DNA of 64,000 nucleotides from Sympetrum striolatum (Eukaryota; Arthropoda; Insecta; Odonata; Libellulidae), in NCBI GenBank assembly GCA_947579665.1, contig CANPUZ010000046.1:930001-994000 (forward strand). Direction: 5' to 3'. The notes beneath the pieces were generated by a model. The model saw nothing but the letters and a program-made list of their open reading frames with translations. It searched no databases and had not been told where the DNA came from. The position numbers were made by a program, and so were the translations under genes. Shown here in pieces: positions 41,757-52,023 of this stretch (positions within the stretch are counted from its first letter, which is position 1; the number at the start of each line of letters is the position of its first letter).

Positions 41757-42405
41757 TCAATATTTACATTTACATTTAAACCCTGCAATCCGCCAGTGGC
41801 GCGTGGCAGGGGGTGTAAGACACCGAAATACCTATCTAATCTGGAGAGGTATTAGCTTCTCTAATACTTCGCGGGAACCAAAAGTAGCTATCCGTCCTCG
41901 CAACTACTTCCCTGTAACGCTTTTTTGTTTTCTCTCTAAGGTCGCGTAGGAATATAACTGGGATAACAATATCTGTTATCTCCTCCCCGAAATCAGTAGT
42001 GATAAATTTATCAAAAAGCTTCCGTCGATATTCACGTCTTCTATCACTAAGAGAGTTCCAACCTAGGGATTCTAACATAGCCGAAACACTGCTGTCGAAT
42101 CTGAAATCTCCCTTGACGAACCTTGCTGCTCTACGTTGAACCATCTCAAATGAATCCTACTTCGTGAGGATCCCAAACCGCACAGCAATACTCAAGTAGA
42201 GGTCAGGGAAAAGTACGCTATTTCTTTTACTCTCGGTGAACATCCCCTAAGGATTCTGCTGGCTAACCTTTGCATTCTATTCGCCTTTCCTGCTATGCCT
42301 CGAATATGCTCTTTGAAGGAAAAATTATCGCTGAGCGTAATTCCTAGGTATGTGAGCTCCAAGTGATTTCCTGAAATTCTGTTTCGATCGAATTACATTT
42401 TAGAA
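41757..42405 (-). pseudogene. CR1-type LINE 3' end
   Basis: On the minus strand, 42405 downwards encodes the end of ORF2: EHIRGIAGKANRMQRLASR, then EMVQRRAARFVKGDFRFDSS and SDRRREYRRKLFDKFI. One shift occurs near 42150. It finishes with a microsatellite-like tail (AAATGTAAATGTAAATA on this strand) at 41757-41780. Tails of this kind are usual in the CR1/L2 group. It is a 5'-truncated copy, younger-looking than its neighbour. Confidence 0.85.
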
Positions 42406-42456
42406 ATTATTTAAGTTTTCGATATGAAATATGTTCGCCACTTGATATATCTTTTT

Positions 42457-43301
42457 ACTTTCTCTCTATACATAGTATAAAGAAAGTATTGTATTCGCAA
42501 AAAAATTCAACCTCCAGATTTCGACGGAAATATATGTTTTGGGGCCCATAGAGCATGTTTTAGCTATTTTCCCGAACATGTCTGTCTATCTGTGGTTAAA
42601 AAGTTTGTGGGCGCTCTATCTTAAAAACTAATTATCCGATCATTTTCAAAATTCATATTTAGAATTTTCGTAGCAATGCCAAGAGTTGATTAGTTTTTGG
42701 AGAATATCGCTTCACCGGAAGTTACGGTTTATCCGGAACAAAAGTTTGTTTCTTAAATATCTCTGTAAGAATGCAATATAGGTATATACATTTACACACA
42801 AAAGTTGTAGATATTGTACTTAGCTACAACTTTTGTATAAAACATTTTTTCCTAACACTGATTGTTTAGGAGTTATTCTTCAATAATGGTTAACCGGAAG
42901 TTGTTGTTTACCCAGAAAAGGAAGTTTTTCATACATATCTCTGTCAGAATGCAATATAGGTATATACATTTACATACAAAAGTTATAGATAATGTATTTT
43001 ACTACAACTTTTGCATTAAACATTTTTTCGTAACACTGATTGTTTAGGAGTTATTCTTCAATATTTGTTAACCGAAAGTTGTTGTTTACCCAGAAATTGA
43101 AGTTTTTCATACTTATCTCTATCAGAATGCAATGTAGGTATATACATTTACATACAAAAGTTATAGATAATGTATTTTACTACAACTTTTGTATGAAACA
43201 TTTTCCTGTAACACTCATTGTTTTGGAGTTATTTATACATTACCGGCATAGGCTTATGTTTTCAATAAATACGGAGAAAGTCATGTGTTGGCCACATCAG
43301 A
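42457..43301 (+). mobile_element. Helentron-like candidate, copy 3
   Basis: It starts ACTTTCTCTCTATACATAG with a terminal hairpin and ends GGAGAAAGTCATGTGTTGGC then CACATCAGA. The core has three tandem ~178-bp units anchored by ACCGGAAGTT (42714), ACCGGAAGTT (42893) and ACCGAAAGTT (43071). Two 60-114-codon frames inside are just translations of the repeat. Confidence 0.7.
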
Positions 43302-43945
43302 TTTTTTATATTATATTTACTCACATGTGTAAACTCAATTTTTCTGTAATTATCCAGGGAGTGACACAAAATATATACCCTTGAATTAGAAATGCAAAGT
43401 TATGAAGCTCGGAATATTTTAATTTATGTTTTTTATTAATTTCACCTAAATAGCAATATTTCGTAGGTTTCCTCTGGAAAAAATGTCTTCATCTACTTGT
43501 TTTTAATTTAAACATTTTAATATGGGAGGAATATTAAATCGAAATCCTCCACGCTTCATATAAAAGGGAATCTCAAACAGATTACAGACCTTCATTTTTT
43601 TAATATTACGTCATTAAAAACAAGTTCAGTGAGTTTAAATGATCAAATTAAAATGCATAGATCAGGAATAGTCTGCGAAAACACAGTGCACAATATTGGA
43701 GAATCTATGAAATAGAATTCAACAACTTACTTAGGAAACGGAGACGTGGAAAACTTCAATCATAAGATTTTTCTGATATAATTTTTATTAACATAAAAGC
43801 ACATTATTGCACATTTCAGAGCGAAATATTGTTAATCATTTTTAAATGACGATAGAATCCAAGAAATTCAAACAGAATGTGAAGTAAACCAGCATTTTCC
43901 TTCTGAAAAAATCAATTCCGTAGCGAATTGAGAAGAATGTTTTTT
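43302..43945. other. no recognised features
   Basis: AT-rich spacer between the Helentron-like copy and the Penelope-type segment. No gene or terminal repeat seen. Confidence 0.4.
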
Positions 43946-44447
43946 AAAATTCATGTTAACAACTTTTACTAGACCACTAAATATCTGAAAAAAACACGAC
44001 CTAGGTTTCGTAGCATTGCTACATCATCAGGTGACAAGTAAAACACACTTCCGAATATATACACTCATGAAAGGGGGGAGGGGAGAGAAGGTAGCAAGTA
44101 ACGGAAGGAGGAAAAAGGAGGGGGTAAGGGATGAGGCGGGTTACATAGCAAAGGTTCTCAATCACAAACCGTTGAAGACAGAATTACTAAGTAAGTAACG
44201 AAAGCAAAATTACAAAGTAAGGCAAAGGCCACTAAATTCAAAAAAGATGCAACGAGTTAAAGGTGAAGATAAGGGGGGGTAGGCAATGGGCGGGATGCTA
44301 GGAAGGGTGCATGGAAATTAGGGAATGAGGGTTTGCAATATAGGATTAGGAAACAGAAATTCGTTGGCAATATTCGAGGAGGAGTTCCTTGCGATTTTTT
44401 TTTTCAGATATTCAGTGGTCTAGTAAAAGTTGTTACCATGAATTTTT
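43946..44447. mobile_element. Penelope-type terminal repeat bounded by inverted arms
   Basis: Arms of ~45 bp are inverted copies: TGTTAACAACTTTTACTAGA at 43954 and TCTAGTAAAAGTTGTTACCA at 44419. Between them are a hammerhead-like motif (43994-44035) and a purine-rich stretch, with no coding sequence. The layout fits the terminal part of a Penelope-like insertion with a short inverted duplication. Confidence 0.55.
43994..44035 (-). ncRNA. hammerhead-like motif, intact core and 5-bp stem II
   Basis: Minus strand: GTCAC, CTGATGA, T, GTAGC, AAT, GCTAC, GAAA, CCTAGG, TC, GTG. Both catalytic boxes match the hammerhead consensus. Stem II is a perfect 5 bp, stem I begins CAC/GTG, and stem III is the palindrome ACCTAGGT. 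The single extra T after CTGATGA recurs in all copies here. Function is inferred from known Penelope-like hammerheads, not tested. Confidence 0.55.
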
Positions 44448-44559
44448 TACAAATTAAGAAATACCACAATGTGAACCCTGAGATGGTTTCGTTTAATTTT
44501 TTAAATTTTATTTTACGAAATATATCATTTTCTCGGTTAGCGACAATAGAACCCAAGAC

Positions 44560-46490
44560 ATTATGGCCATGACGTGTAACCTCCTGGAAAAAGCCGACAT
44601 TGAACCTCGGTGTCATGGGTTTGATTCCAGAAGGCCCCGAAGTCCCGATTTTCTCCATAAGGATACATGGTGGCGATTTTCAAAATTTTTTTAATAATAC
44701 TTCCCGGACAGGTAGAGAATCAAAATTCAAGGAGCTTACAGATATGGTGAAGAACAATAAAAAACATTAATGACTACTAATGAGAACGTCCTGGGTTCGA
44801 TGCTAGGACGATGCAAAAATCCCGCATTTAAAATGCATGGGGATAGTTTTTCATTAATTTTTTTGATGCACTTACCGGAATGTAAGGAACTTTTCGCTCA
44901 GCTAGAAGATATATATTAAGAATTGGTTTAAGAAAAAAAATTTCTTAAGCCCGTACTATTCCTGGGTTCGATGCCAGAGCACATTAACATTTCTCTCATA
45001 AGGAATGTAAGGGAAAAGTAAGTCGTCGTTTGAGGCAGTTGCAGCCAGTATTTCTGCTCGAATTTTCACACATAGTTAAAGATAGTGATATTCTATTATG
45101 TTGCATAGGAAGTATTACCAGAAAGATCCGGGTTCGATGCTGGGCGGCAAATATGTCTCCCGTTTAAAATACATTGGTTTAGTATTTCATTATTTTTTTG
45201 ATGCACTTATCGAAATGATAGGAAGTTCGTACTTGGCTGGAAGATGTATGAAAAGAATTGGTTTTAGAAAAAAATTTAGATAACACCGTACTATTCTTGG
45301 GTTCGATGCCAGAGCACATTAGCATTTCTCTCATAAGGAATATAAGGGAAACGTAGGACGTCGTTTGAGGTAGTCGCAGTTAATATTTCTACTTGAATTT
45401 TCACACATAGTTACAGATGGTGATCTTCTATGGTGCTGCATAGTAAGTATGACTGGGAAGACCTGGGTTCGATGCCAGACGAATAAATTGCAGCGGAAAT
45501 TAAGAATATTTTCCATCCATTTTTTTTTCTTTTGAGGACTCACTCTATGTGATGCCGACAAAAAACTTTTGTTATCGATGTGCTTGCAATATGCAAGCAA
45601 CATTTTACTCGTGCTTACTATGCAATACAGCAGAAGATCACCATCTCTAACTATGTGAGAAAATTCAAGCAGAAATATTGGCTGCAACTGCCTCAAACAA
45701 CGTCCTACTTTTCACATATATTCCTTATGTGAGAATTTGTAATTTGGTCTGGCATCGAACCCAGGAACAGCATGGTCTTATTTAATTTTTTTTCTTAAAC
45801 CGAGTCTTAATATACATCTTTTATCTAAGCAAGAACTTCCTATCATTTCAGTAAGTGCATCAAAAAAATAATGAAATACTAACCTAATGTATTTTAAATG
45901 GGCGACATACTTACTGCCTGGCATCGAACCTGGGTCTTCCTGGTCATACTTACCATGCAACACAATAGAAGATCACCATCTCTAACTATGTGCAAAAATT
46001 CAAGCAGAAATATTGGCAGTAACTGCCTCAAACAACGTCCTACTTTTCCCTTACATTCCTTATGAGAAAAATGTTAATGTCCTCTGGCATCGAACCCAGG
46101 AACAGCATGGTCTTACCTAAATTTTTTTCCTAAACGGAGTCTTAATATACATCTTCAAGCAAAGCAAGAACTTTCTATCTTTTCGATAAGTCAATCAAAA
46201 AAATAATGAAAAACCACCCCTATGTAATTAAAATTGGAGGTTTTTTCATTGACCAAGCATCAAAGCCAGGACATTTTCTGTAAAAGTCATTAATGTTTTC
46301 AATAGTTCATGGCCATATCTGTAAGAACATTGAATTTTGATTGTCTACCTATCCGGGAAGTATTTTTTAGAAATTCTCGAAGATCAAAGAAATAAATTTA
46401 AATGGGGATTTTGGGGCCTTCTGGCATCGAACCCATGACACTGAACTTTAAAGTCGCATTTTTCCTGGGGGTTTTACGTTAGAGCCTGAA
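44560..46490. repeat. B-box-type arrays joined tail to tail
   Basis: 44560-45612 is a right-arm-type array ending in GCTTGCAATATGCAAGC and ATTTTACTCGT. It is immediately followed by a left-arm-type array (45613-46490) in the opposite orientation. At least nine T-arm-like motifs occur, among them CTGGGTTCGATGCTAG (44791), CTGGGTTCGATGCCAG (44962), CGGGTTCGATGCTGG (45129), TGGGTTCGATGCCAG (45299) and CTGGGTTCGATGCCAG (45464), about 165-171 bp apart. This is the reverse arrangement to 10253-12205, where the hairpin tips are outermost. Confidence 0.7.
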
Positions 46491-46509
46491 AGAGATTAGA
46501 GATAGAGAT

Positions 46510-46827
46510 TGTTTGAGATTTTTGACTTTCCTTGCGCTAAATGATCACTCAGAGGAAAGCATAGCTGATTTAGTATTTAACTATATCACTACTGAACTTG
46601 AAATTGATTTCAGAAAATGCGGAGGTCATTCTCATGATAATGCATCCAATTTGGCTGGTAGATACAATGGTATGCAGCAAAACATTATCGAAAAAAACAA
46701 GTTTGCAAGATTTGTTCCATGCGCTGGTCTCTCTTTAAATTTAGTAGGTCGTTCAGCTGTTGATGCTGTTAATTCTTTTGGTGTTGTGAACGAAGTATAT
46801 ATCTTTTTTCGTCTTCCACAAACTGGC
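46510..46827 (+). pseudogene. hAT transposase (ZMYM1-like), first surviving part
   Basis: The frame reads LTFLALNDHSEESIADLVF, then FRKCGGHSHDNASNLAGRYN and PCAGLSLNLVGRSAVDAV, matching the catalytic-core region of hAT proteins related to ZMYM1 (the D in HDNASN corresponds to a catalytic Asp). It is cut at 46827 by a LINE. The N-terminus is missing because the repeat array at 44560-46490 abuts it. The gene resumes at 51397. Confidence 0.85.
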
Positions 46828-47430
46828 CCCATCCCTTTTTCGAAAGTAGTAGCCAGTCCCTCTTCTCAGGCAACCATGGGCGAACTATTTACCCTGGTTA
46901 AGGAACTCCTAGAAGAACAAAAGAAACTTCGAAGTGAATTATCTGAACTCAGAAGCTACCAGTCCGTTCCTCCAGGGAATAAACCTGTTGGTGTTAGTAA
47001 TGAACCAAAGGCTGCTTTAAGCAATAAAAAAGAGGCTGAAATATTAACAAGCAAGGTACAAACACAAGCAGAGAACGTCATAGAAAAAACTGGTATCCTG
47101 GACGGAAAGAAGAAACCAAAAAATAACAAGAATGAGAAAGAAAGCTCGGAATCTGAAATGGAGGTAGAAAAAGATAATTTAGTGGACTCGCCCAAGAAGG
47201 ATAAAACAAAGAAGACCCAACCTTCGAACACAAACACTGCATTGCCTAGGACAGATCCACCTGGATCTTCTCATCCCACACAAACTGAGATTACACCCTC
47301 TCAGAGGCCTCCCACCAAGACATCCCCTTGCATGGAGGACCTGGAGGATGATGATGTCCTCACTGAGGCTGAACGCAGAAAAATTCTCCTGGATCGAAAA
47401 AAGAGCAGGAGAATTGGGATCAACCGCTGA
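46828..47430 (+). pseudogene. LINE ORF1, C-terminal part, fused to hAT frame
   Basis: The reading frame of the hAT gene (from 46513) happens to run into the LINE without a stop, giving a 305-codon chimera. The LINE part has a coiled-coil-like stretch (MGELFTLVKELLEEQKKLRS), a Lys/Glu-rich middle (KKPKNNKNEKESSESEMEVE) and a Pro/Ser/Thr-rich end. ORF1 proteins bind LINE RNA. The RNA-binding or CCHC region is not seen, so it is probably in the missing 5' half or absent. Confidence 0.75.
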
Positions 47431-47499
47431 TAAGTACAGACAACATAATAACCTAGCAGGGTTTAAACATACCTTTTTTACCCTCCCATCTATTTACTT

Positions 47500-50400
47500 A
47501 TGTCTCTCTTATTACAGTGGAACTGTAATGGCTATTACACTCACCTTGAAGAGTTAAAAGTCTTGATTCACAACCTCAACCCTGCCTGCATTTTTTTGCA
47601 GGAGACCCACCTTAAAGGCACCAACATGGTGGACCTAAGGGGTTTTAAAATGTTCAGGGTGGACGACGATGGAGGTAACAGAGCCCGTGGTGGGGTGGCC
47701 ACATTTATCAGGGAGAGCATTCACGCCTCCCTGGTGGATTTGCAGACACCCCTACAGGCTGTGGCAGTCACCACAGCTATCCCAGAAATGATTACATTCT
47801 GCAATCTATACCTCCCAGAATGGGCGCCATTTACGAGAGACACGCTAGAAGATCTAGTTCGACAGCTCCCCAAACCATATATTTTACTTGGTGATTTTAA
47901 TGCACACAATACTATGTGGGGCGACAATATGGGAGATCATAATGGTCGGGGTAGACTTATAGAAAACTTTTTAACTGATTCTAACCTGATTTTACTTAAT
48001 AACCAAGAGAAAACACGTTTTAATGCTTTTAATGGAGAATACTCATCTATTGATTTAGTTATAAGTTCAAGCACAATTTCTCTGCTGTTTTCAATGTCTG
48101 TACATGATGACCTCTGCGGAAGTGACCACTTTCCCTTGCTTATCAAGAAAACGGGAAAGCAATGTCACAATTTTTATTTTCCCAAAAGATGGATTCTAAA
48201 GAAAGCTGACTGGCAAAACTTTAAGGAAATGATTAAATTCAAATATGACCCTAGCATAGGAGCACTGCACAACATCGAGGCTCTAACTACAACTATCATT
48301 ACAACTGCCGAGGAAAACATACCAATGTCCCATGGAAGCCCCCATCGACCTCCAGTTCCATGGTGGAATGATGACTGTGCAGTTGCAATTCGAAAGAGGA
48401 AAAAAGCCCTCCACATCTTCAAAACGTACCCCACTGCACGGAACCTATCATCCTTCAGACAGCTTAGGGCAAAAGCAAGGAAAGTAATAAAAGAGGCCAA
48501 GAAGGCCTCCTGGATTAAATACACCTCTTCAATCAACCACCGAACCCCAATCAAGCAAGTATGGGACAAAGTGAAATCTATAATGGGCAGTAACCACTGC
48601 AATCCCTCTGCACTAAAAATAAATGGCAATGTGATCACATCCCCTGCCAAACTAGCAGATACCTTTGCAAAGCACTATGAAATTTCCAGCAGTACAGATA
48701 ATTACCAACCTCCCTTCAAAGCATATAAACGTCGCTCAGAAGGTAGAATCCTGAATTTCAGAAACTCAAGACAAACTGCCCCATATAATGAACCATTCAC
48801 ATTCCAAGAATTGAAACTGGCCATACAAGACTCGAAAGACACCTCACCAGGAAGTGATCTTATACATAACGCCTTCCTAAGGAACCTTTCAGAAGAAACA
48901 GAGAGGGAACTCCTGAAGACCCTCAACCAAGTCTGGGAGGAAGGAGAATTCCCTGAAAGTTGGAGCGAATCACTTATAGTGCCCATTCCTAAACAAGGAA
49001 AGGACAAGTCTTCACCATCAAATTACCGTCCAATTTCTTTAACAAGCTGTCTTTGCAAGCTAATGGAAAGAATGGTGAATAGAAGGCTAATCTGGTGTCT
49101 CGAAAACCGCAACCTTCTTTGCAATATGCAGTGTGGTTTCCGACAGGGCAGGTCCACTATTGATCATCTGGTGCAAATAGAACACTTACTCCAGGAAGCA
49201 TTTCTTCACCACCAGCATGTAATAGGTGTCTTCTTTGACATTGAAAAAGCCTACGACAGGGCATGGCGCTTCAAAATCTTAAAAACGCTACATGAATGGA
49301 ATTTCCATGGAAACTTACCCATCTTTATATCCAACTTTCTAAGGAAACGGTTATTTAGAGTACGGATAGGCGACCAACTTTCAAGGCTTCATGTTCAAGA
49401 AAACGGAGTCCCTCAAGGCTCAGTACTTAGTGTGACACTGTTTGCCATAGCAATAAATGATGTGGCGGACTGTATCAAAAGCCCCGTTCATGCCTCCTTA
49501 TTTGCAGACGATATTGCAATATTTTGCAGGTCCTCTAAGTTATCTTCTGCTGAGAGACAAATCCAGCTGACTCTGAATAAACTCCAGCACTGGTCACACA
49601 CTACAGGGTTTGTTTTCTCTCGTGAGAAGACGAAGTGTGTCCATTTTTCCAGGCTGAGAGGAATCTACCCAAACCCAACCTTGAAACTTGGGAATATCAC
49701 TTTACCCTTCGTGGAAAATGTTAAATTTTTGGGAATGTTTTTAGATAGAAAACTGAACTGGAAGTCCCACATAAACTCCTTGAAAAATAAATGCCAAAGG
49801 ACCTTGAATATTTTACGTTTTTTAAGCAGTAGTAGATGGGGTGCAGACCGTAGATCAATGCTTCTTCTTTACAGGGCACTGATACGGTCAAAGCTTGACT
49901 ATGGCTCTTTTATATATGCTTCTGCACGGAGTTCATATATGCGCCCTTTAAACTCCACCCACAACTGTGGACTAAGACTGGCAACAGGTGCATACAGAAC
50001 CAGCCCAGTAGTCAGCATTTATGCTGAATCTGGGGAGCCACCTCTAGAAACTCGCAGGGATATTTTAATGGGCAACTATGTAAGCAAAATTTTATCGACA
50101 AAGAACCACCCCTGCTACAGTCTGCTTTTTAAACCAAATTTTAAAGAATTGTTTTATAGGCGACCTCGGGCAACTCTTCCCCTAGGAATACGCTTTTTGA
50201 ATTTTATCAATGACACAGGTATTCAATTGCCAAAGCTGTATCCTGCTGGCTTCCCAAAATTCCCACCTTGGCAGATTCCCACACCAAAAATCATTTACGA
50301 TCTGGCCAGGAACCCCAAAGAGGATACCCATCCTTGGACATTCAAAAGGGGCTTTCAGGAAATTTTAGAGGCTCATACTAACTGTACTGCCATATACACA

Positions 50401-51198
50401 GACGGTTCGAAATCTGAGATAGCCTGTGGCTGCTCTATTGTAGCAGAGCCTTTTGGATCCATACAGATAAAATTACACCCTTTCTGCAGTATCTACACTG
50501 CAGAACTATTTGCAATCAAGAAGGCAGTAGAACTTATCAACTCCAGGAACTCCTCATTCCTAATTTGCACAGACTCCCTCAGTGCCCTTCAGATGATCTC
50601 CAAAACATTCAACATGGACCCATTAGTACAGGGCATTCACTCATCCCTTTTGCTTCTGAAAGCAAGGGGAGTGGATGTATGCTTTGTCTGGATTCCTGGA
50701 CACATGGGAATCACTGGGAATGAGAAAGCTGATGCTGCAGCTAAAGCTGCACTTAGAGAGAATGAAATAGGAGACCCACACATATTGGCAGTAGACCTAC
50801 GAAATTTATTAATACAGAAAACAGTACAGAAATGGTGTAGTCGCTGGTCCTTGATCGTAGAAAATAAATTACGCAGTATTAAACCCGATACTGTGGAATG
50901 GCTATCTTCTATCCGAAATAATAGGCGTGAGGAAGTTGTGGTCACCAGACTAAGAATAGGGCACAGCAAACTAACTCACTCATATCTTTTCACAAGAGAG
51001 AAAGAGCCACCAGAATGCGAGCATTGTGAATCCCAACTAACTATAAAACACATTCTCACCGAATGCCCTCATTACCTGGAGAGACGTGATAAACACAACA
51101 TCAGAGGAGAAATGAAGGAAATAGTGGGTAACGACCCCATCATGGTGGACGGAATATTGAATTTCCTTAGGGAAGCCGAGTTATTTCCTCTAATCTAA
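47500..51198 (+). CDS. LINE ORF2 polyprotein: endonuclease, RT, RNase H
   Basis: An uninterrupted 1232-residue frame. Residues 1-225 are an APE-type endonuclease: FLQETH at ~32-37, LLGDFNAHN at ~127, SSIDLVISS at ~185 and GSDHFPLL at ~210. Residues ~440-720 are reverse transcriptase: NYRPISLTSCLCKLMERM, GVFFDIEKAYDRAW, NGVPQGSVLSVTLFAIAIND and SLFADDIAIF (FADD at ~668). Residues ~960-1090 are RNase H with all acidic residues: YTDGSKS (~967), YTAELFAI, CTDSLSAL and WIPGHMGITGNEKADAAA. A C-terminal zinc motif CEHC-x7-H-x4-C follows at ~1172. It nicks target DNA and copies LINE RNA. The start is the first ATG after ORF1. It could still be functional in trans. Confidence 0.95.
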   Translation: MSLLLQWNCNGYYTHLEELKVLIHNLNPACIFLQETHLKGTNMVDLRGFKMFRVDDDGGNRARGGVATFIRESIHASLVDLQTPLQAVAVTTAIPEMITFCNLYLPEWAPFTRDTLEDLVRQLPKPYILLGDFNAHNTMWGDNMGDHNGRGRLIENFLTDSNLILLNNQEKTRFNAFNGEYSSIDLVISSSTISLLFSMSVHDDLCGSDHFPLLIKKTGKQCHNFYFPKRWILKKADWQNFKEMIKFKYDPSIGALHNIEALTTTIITTAEENIPMSHGSPHRPPVPWWNDDCAVAIRKRKKALHIFKTYPTARNLSSFRQLRAKARKVIKEAKKASWIKYTSSINHRTPIKQVWDKVKSIMGSNHCNPSALKINGNVITSPAKLADTFAKHYEISSSTDNYQPPFKAYKRRSEGRILNFRNSRQTAPYNEPFTFQELKLAIQDSKDTSPGSDLIHNAFLRNLSEETERELLKTLNQVWEEGEFPESWSESLIVPIPKQGKDKSSPSNYRPISLTSCLCKLMERMVNRRLIWCLENRNLLCNMQCGFRQGRSTIDHLVQIEHLLQEAFLHHQHVIGVFFDIEKAYDRAWRFKILKTLHEWNFHGNLPIFISNFLRKRLFRVRIGDQLSRLHVQENGVPQGSVLSVTLFAIAINDVADCIKSPVHASLFADDIAIFCRSSKLSSAERQIQLTLNKLQHWSHTTGFVFSREKTKCVHFSRLRGIYPNPTLKLGNITLPFVENVKFLGMFLDRKLNWKSHINSLKNKCQRTLNILRFLSSSRWGADRRSMLLLYRALIRSKLDYGSFIYASARSSYMRPLNSTHNCGLRLATGAYRTSPVVSIYAESGEPPLETRRDILMGNYVSKILSTKNHPCYSLLFKPNFKELFYRRPRATLPLGIRFLNFINDTGIQLPKLYPAGFPKFPPWQIPTPKIIYDLARNPKEDTHPWTFKRGFQEILEAHTNCTAIYTDGSKSEIACGCSIVAEPFGSIQIKLHPFCSIYTAELFAIKKAVELINSRNSSFLICTDSLSALQMISKTFNMDPLVQGIHSSLLLLKARGVDVCFVWIPGHMGITGNEKADAAAKAALRENEIGDPHILAVDLRNLLIQKTVQKWCSRWSLIVENKLRSIKPDTVEWLSSIRNNRREEVVVTRLRIGHSKLTHSYLFTREKEPPECEHCESQLTIKHILTECPHYLERRDKHNIRGEMKEIVGNDPIMVDGILNFLREAELFPLI

Positions 51199-51384
51199 AA
51201 ACCCGTAAGGAAGATCTAAATATGATTAACACGACAGCTCTCTTGCATTTAAATGTTTGTTAACCTTCGTAACTACTGCCACTTTGTTTGAAAATAACTA
51301 ATCAGAAAAAAATTAATTCTACCGAAGGTGCTAAATGACCTCAGCCGTCGATGCACCATAAACCCAATACCTAACCTAACCTAA

Positions 51385-52023
51385 CCACAAACTGGCACTT
51401 CTGAAATCAAATTTGAAACCTCATTCTAAAGTGCCTAAATGTTTATCAGACTCTAGGTGGAAGGCACACGCTAAAGCTACAGAAGCTATTTTATAAAACT
51501 ACAATGATATCACCGATGCACTCAATTATTTATATTCAGATAATAACACAAAGGGTGATACTAGATTGAGCGCCAACAATCTTTTAGTGAAGATGGAAGA
51601 GTTTGAATTTGTGTTTATGCTCCATTTCTGGAATCAAATACCGAAATATTTTTCAAAAGTAAATAAAATTCTCCAAAGCCCTAACATTTTACTTACTAGT
51701 TGTTCAGATTGGTACAGGTTTTTTGGATATTTATGTGGAATTAGGGAAGATTTTGATGCACTTGAGCTACCAGTAAACAACACGTTGCCAAATACTGAAT
51801 ATAGAACTGCGAGAAGGATAATACGAAGTAAAAGGCAAGGGAATTACGAAAAGTCATCTGACCCTGATGCCTTAGACAAACACTCTTCGAGAGATAAATT
51901 TAGAATTAAATCACATATTTCTATATTAGATGCACTAGAATCAAATTTAGGAAGAGGAGCTTCTGTTTATGATGATGTAGTGAAAATATTTTCCTTTCTT
52001 GCTGATCTTACATTTAAAAAAAA
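51385..52023 (+). pseudogene. hAT transposase (ZMYM1-like), second part
   Basis: After the LINE the hAT frame resumes: LSDSRWKAHAKATEAIL, a stop at 51495, then LVKMEEFEFVFMLHFWNQIP and VNKILQSPNI, matching the region following the catalytic insertion in ZMYM1-like hAT proteins. The stop and a frame change relative to 46510-46827 show it was already decayed or has decayed since. It ends at the Helentron-like element. Confidence 0.8.

Larger units (their letters stand above)
46828..51384 (+). mobile_element. I-group LINE, 5'-truncated, intact ORF2
   Basis: It is bounded by the 12-bp duplication CCACAAACTGGC (46816-46827 and 51385-51396), which lies inside the hAT gene. It consists of the end of ORF1 (46828-47430), a 69-bp spacer, full ORF2 (47500-51198) and a 186-bp 3' region ending ACCTAACCTAACCTAA. 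The 5' end is truncated within ORF1. Having endonuclease, RT and RNase H in one ORF places it in the I group. No damage is seen in ORF2, so the insertion is recent. Confidence 0.93.

Noticed and set aside
39485..42405. Single minus-strand CR1 element spanning both fragments
   Set aside because: For a minus-strand element the C-terminal end should be at lower coordinates than the RT. Here it is at higher coordinates, so these are two separate copies.
48174..48650. 158-codon minus-strand ORF
   Set aside because: It lies wholly inside the intact LINE ORF2 on the plus strand and is a shadow frame.
51366..51392. CCTAA repeats taken as evidence of a telomere or interstitial telomere
   Set aside because: Only about three units are present, and they sit exactly at a LINE 3' end bounded by a target duplication, so they are the LINE tail.
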